A program made the translations under genes and the position numbers. This document shows positions 60,105 through 64,000 of a DNA stretch of 64,000 bases, in pieces. The notes under the pieces are model-generated. The model saw only the letters and a list, made by a program, of their open reading frames with translations, was not told the origin of the DNA and did no database searches. This DNA is from Platycnemis pennipes (lineage: Eukaryota > Arthropoda > Insecta > Odonata > Platycnemididae). The DNA is taken from contig OW121854.1 in the NCBI GenBank assembly GCA_933228895.1, positions 90,758,609-90,822,608 on the forward strand. The letters are read 5' to 3'. Position 1 is the stretch's first letter; every line of letters starts with the position of its first letter.

Positions 60105-60605
60105 ACACATTTTGGAAATAAATGAAAAGGGAAATAATCAGAAAGCAGAAAAAAATAATCAGAGAAAAAATGGACAAATATGGTGAGGTAATCAAAGATG
60201 GATACAAAGTCATCAAAATGCTGGTGAAAGTACTTTGAAATTTATCGCTCCCAAGGATGATGATTTGTATGAGATTGAGTGGTAGCATCGTTCCAAGTTT
60301 TATGACAGATAATGAACAGAATAACTGAAAGTGAACAATAAGTATTGCATAATACATAATGACAGTGAGCTACCTAGTGAGTGTGAGTGAGTGAGTGAGC
60401 AACTGATAAATGAGTGTGATACCTAGCTGTAAAATAAAAACCCTATACTACTACTAGAATCAGGTAGGGAATCACTGTCCAATTGCAGGCCGAGTTGCAA
60501 AGTAAATATTCTGCGACATATTTTAGAAAACATATATTTTTAAAAACATACATTTGGAAATAAATTGAAAGGGAAATACTGAATCAGAAAGCAGAAAAAA
60601 ATAAT
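60105..60605 (+). repeat. Direct repeat of about 65 bp, 437 bp apart
   Basis: GGAAATAAAT(T)GAAA(A)GGGAAATA and the following AATCAGAAAGCAGAAAAAAATAATCAG appear at about 60114 and again at about 60551. The spacing includes a GAGT microsatellite. Probably an old segmental duplication. Confidence 0.6.
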
Positions 60606-61009
60606 CAGGAAATCATAAAACAATAATATTTCATCTTACCAAGTCGATAATCACAAAGATAAAATTAGAGATTATAGAAATTAGAGTTAGTGGTTCAAAA
60701 TGTTATTCTACTTGCACCAATAATTGGGACTGATTGATAGAATAGGAGTTACCGAATAGATTATTAGGATAAGCAATACTGATTTTAGCCTTTTGTAAGT
60801 ATGGATGAAACTATAAGCATACAATGTATGAGTGTAATTGTTTCAGATATCTCCTTGCTTGTTTGGTAGGAAACCAGAAATATTTGAATAAGAGAAGGGC
60901 AGCATTTGCCCAGTGTGATGTTAATTTGAGATAAGAAGCTGGGTTGCATGTCAAGTTGGCATATCAGTTAAATGAGCTAGCAGAGTGACTAGTATTGTGG
61001 TTTACTCAA

Positions 61010-61092
61010 TGAGAGGGCTTGCCTGGTGTGGATTCGCCCCCTGCCATATACCCTTATGAATCTTGCCGAGTACAATGTAGATGTAGAATATT
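61010..61092 (+). repeat. SINE-like dispersed repeat, copy 4
   Basis: CGCCCCCTGCCATATACCCTT and an ACAATGTAGATGTAGAA tail, with the middle TGGTGGCTTGC block degraded to ATGAATCTTGC. Another GATTCTACAATGTAGATG occurs shortly after at 61191. Confidence 0.5.
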
Positions 61093-61584
61093 TCAAGCCT
61101 GCCATGTGAATGGTGGTGAAATTCACATTAATTGCCATGCAAAAAAATTCACCTAAACTGGGAACCGAACTGCGGACCTTTGGCCTTTGGATTCTACAAT
61201 GTAGATGTTGATGTCAAAACAAAAACAACCATTGCATATGCATAGATGCACAAAAGTAAATTAACCATGGTTTTGATGATTCGAGTAGGCGTCTCATCCA
61301 AATGTGATTAATGAAACTGAAGAATTTCTCAATTTGATAATGTTGAACGAATCATTCAAATTTATATAAGATAAAGAATTCATGAAGGCAGAGGCTATAC
61401 CATATGGCATTTGATGGTTGATTGTTTAGGAGGAGGCTTATATAAATATGCCAAAAGGGAAATTTTTCAAAAGACATTCAGGCAAGCATTGATAGAAATG
61501 AAAACAGAAATGCTATAAATATATAGCTAACTATCTATGGTATCCTCTAGTGCAGAAATCGGCAGCTTTTTCACAAATTATGTA

Positions 61585-63205
61585 CAGTTGAGCACCCTTA
61601 ATCTGGGAATCCCTAATCCGGGAACACCCATAATCCGGCAATTTTGCCATGACCACCTATCCAGTACTTTGTGGAAAATGCCGAAAAATTTTTGCCGAAA
61701 TATTGCTTCTATTATCCCATTCTTAACGTTAATTTTCCCATTCCGAGAATCAGAATAATTTAAGCAATTTCTGGTACTTCGTGTACCATGGGTTTATTCT
61801 GCAACTTGAACTAAGCATACAAAACTGAAGACATCGCCGAGACGGACTACGACTAGTTTACAGATCGGCCACTTTCAATGGCGCGCACATTTTTGATTGA
61901 CCACTAGACGTAATTTGATAAAATTAACTGTCATCTGCTTATGTTTCTCCCTAGTCATGTCTAATCTATAGTTGTGGCAACAGCAGAGGAGTGAGAATCA
62001 GTACAAAACGTTAACGATTGCAGAAGTGCAAGTTGTGGAAAATCTTGATGCCATTGCATCGATGCACCGATCGGTAAAGCATTTGTCTGAAACATACTGC
62101 GTGGGATCTTCGACAATATATACCACAAGAAGCAGAAAGAGAAAATCCTCAAAATTTTACAGTTAAAATGACACAAAGAAACGGACGACAGAGACAAAAA
62201 CTATGGAAGAAGATTTAAGTGCTGATTTAGATTGCATGGTTTCGATTGCATCGAAGTGAAGGGCTAAGTTAGTATTTCTGGCCAAATGCTAATGCAGCAG
62301 GCTAAACTATTTCAGAGACAAATATAATCTAAAAGACGTAAAGTGGGAAATTTTGTGCACATTGAATAGTATTTCAATCAGTTCTAAAACATGCGTGGTT
62401 TAAATTGTAACCTGCTTTGCGGTTTGATGTAGATGAAATAAGTGGGGATTTCAAAGGCTTTCATGTTTCTGAGAATAAACATATGATGATGGAGTTGGTT
62501 GAGTGTGCAAATAGGATTCATAACCCTGAATGAAAGGAAATGGAATTGCTAAATTTAGAGGAATGTATATCTAGCAACCACGATACTCTCACCACACAAA
62601 ATTTCACAGATGACTAAATCACTGAAATGGTAATTAGTAACAATAAATCTGAGCTGGGATGACGATGATGAGCCTGAAATTGTTGAAGGAAGACTACTAT
62701 TGATGATTGTCTTTCAACAATCACCCGCCTGCAACGTAGTGATGGGCGGCCGTACAGATGACACCCACGCATTGACATCGCGCTGAATCAGCTGATAACG
62801 AATCAAGCGCAGTAGGAAATATGCTGCGCGAAGTACAGCATAAGAAATATAAAATTTTATATACCCTTTCCAATAATAATATTATACTTTTAAATATGCA
62901 GCAATATGATGCACACGATGCTTAGCTTCCTTTATTTTCACTCACTGCGCAACTTCGATACTTTTAAGTAATAACTTTGTGAATTAAGAAACTACTCCCT
63001 TCTGATTATTCTCATTGGCTATTTTAATAATTATGTTCAATAAATGGCAAACGAATATGTTTTGTCATAGATAATTGATTCCTTTCAATGAAAACATCCC
63101 GGACATCAAAAATAGACCAGTTGCATTGCATGACCCATGGTCCAGCAAAATCTCTAATCCGGCATCACTTCGGTCCCGACTGTGCCAGATTAAAGATGCT
63201 CAACT
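61585..63205 (+). mobile_element. Tigger/pogo-like element, copy C
   Basis: Begins CAGTTGAGCACCCTTAATC and ends GATGCTCAACTG, with TA on the left (61583-61584) and AA on the right. At 61972-62166 a 64-codon frame encodes the Psq helix-turn-helix (KTLTIAEVQVVENLDAIAS and YCVGSSTIY). At about 62388-62600 the C-terminal LKHAWFKL...ALRFDVDEISGDFKGFH piece follows with stops. The catalytic core is missing as in copies A and B, and the length (1621 bp) nearly equals copy A (1639 bp). Confidence 0.85.
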
Positions 63206-64000
63206 GAACACTGTGAAATGGTGGAAGTGATTCCATTGTATGACAGTGAGAGAGAAACATTGAAGTACTGCTACAATATGAGGACATGACAACCAAAAAA
63301 TTGCATACAATTTGAAATAATTGGTTTATAAGAAAGAGAAAAGATGTCACCAAGAGTGTATTAATCGAATTACTGATAGTCGTTTGTGTGAGATATTCAA
63401 GTTGTAACAGCAACATGTTACATAAGTATTCCTTATAATTGTGTTGAAATCATGGGGCTTATAACTACACCAAACTATGTATTTCTATAAGCAACATTGG
63501 GAAAACTGTTCCATTCATGCTAATCTAAAATATGGAAAATAAATTACATTATGAGAGCTAGATTTTAGCATCAATCATATTTAACCAGGTTAGTAGTAGT
63601 TATGATATTGATCAGTAGAATAAAAACTTAGGTCTCATACTGAAATATTGTTGAATAAACAACTCTCAGCATATGAAAAACCAGTCCATCACGGCAATTC
63701 GCCGGGAAAGCGTGAAATCTTACTTCAAAACCAGTCCAGTTGTCAGCAAATATCAAGTCCACCAAATATACCCTGAATGGATATGAATATCTCATGGCGG
63801 CCATCCATTTATTACATGATATGATGATTTTTCTCTTCTCCATACATTATGTACATGTTGCTTCTGAAGCCTTTCCTTTCTGTAAGTGATAACTACTGCT
63901 TCATAAATTCTTATTTATTTTTCAATGCTATCATTAACTCACTATTAATTCTTTATATTCAAGCCAAGATTAATGATTTTTTTTCTCTCAATGTAACTCA
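63206..64000. other. Unassigned AT-rich sequence
   Basis: No coding frame, mobile element or regulatory signal recognised up to the window edge. Confidence 0.35.

Larger units (their letters stand above)
57600..61584. other. Repeat-derived and unassigned sequence
   Basis: Holds three SINE-like copies, a GAGT microsatellite near 60377-60397 and a separated direct repeat (about 60105-60165 and 60541-60605). The region 58900-59720 has purine-rich, broken frames that could be an old pseudogene, but no family is recognisable. Confidence 0.4.

Overview
The window is eukaryotic nuclear DNA. It is AT-rich, has long introns with GT..AG junctions and AATAAA poly(A) signals, and carries dense nested DNA transposons (hAT, Tigger/pogo, mariner, Harbinger-like MITEs) plus RTE/CR1-type LINE pieces. 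No bacterial operon, rRNA gene, convincing tRNA gene or CRISPR array was seen. The repeat content fits an arthropod, most likely an insect, but the species cannot be fixed from the sequence.

Main host gene: three + strand exons (1804-1945, 6476-6535, 25501-25650) read as the C-terminal half of a protein resembling centromere protein K (CENP-K), a subunit of the constitutive centromere-associated network at the kinetochore. A coiled coil is followed by a short acidic linker and a terminal block with the VELLLR motif, then stop and an AATAAA signal. Upstream exons lie outside the window, and one short middle exon (about 30 codons by comparison with vertebrate CENP-K) was not found. The last intron is about 19 kb and is largely repeats.

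Layout. 1-1800: Harbinger-like MITE and a CAGGG-ended element. 1946-6475: intron with a truncated hAT-like element (2218-4076) and a LINE tail (5045-5440). 6536-25500: intron with a Tigger-like element (7063-8701), a hAT-like element (8968-15183) interrupted by a pogo-like element (11251-14437), a 300-bp tandem duplication, a CAGGG-ended element with 5-bp target duplication (20628-21947) and a reversed Tigger fragment (24005-25170). 25650-32000: deleted mariner, LINE fragments and a near full-length RTE-type LINE (28633-31990) with a 12-bp target duplication. 32970-39120: three more CAGGG-ended elements, one with a remnant of a hAT-type transposase, another with a nested MITE. 39120-44060: mostly unique sequence, one small open frame, a hAT MITE and a striking pair of perfect palindromes. 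44058-56606: two possible exons of an unrecognised gene flanking a 12-kb intron with a Tigger-like element, a mariner copy inside a foldback repeat, LINE fragments and an 800-900 bp tandem duplication. 56750-64000: low-complexity and SINE-like sequence, a foldback, and a third Tigger-like copy.

No operon-like cooperation exists. The biology is one centromere gene whose introns have been swollen by successive transposon waves, several of which can be ordered because one element interrupts another and an empty site is available for comparison. No new multi-gene system was found.
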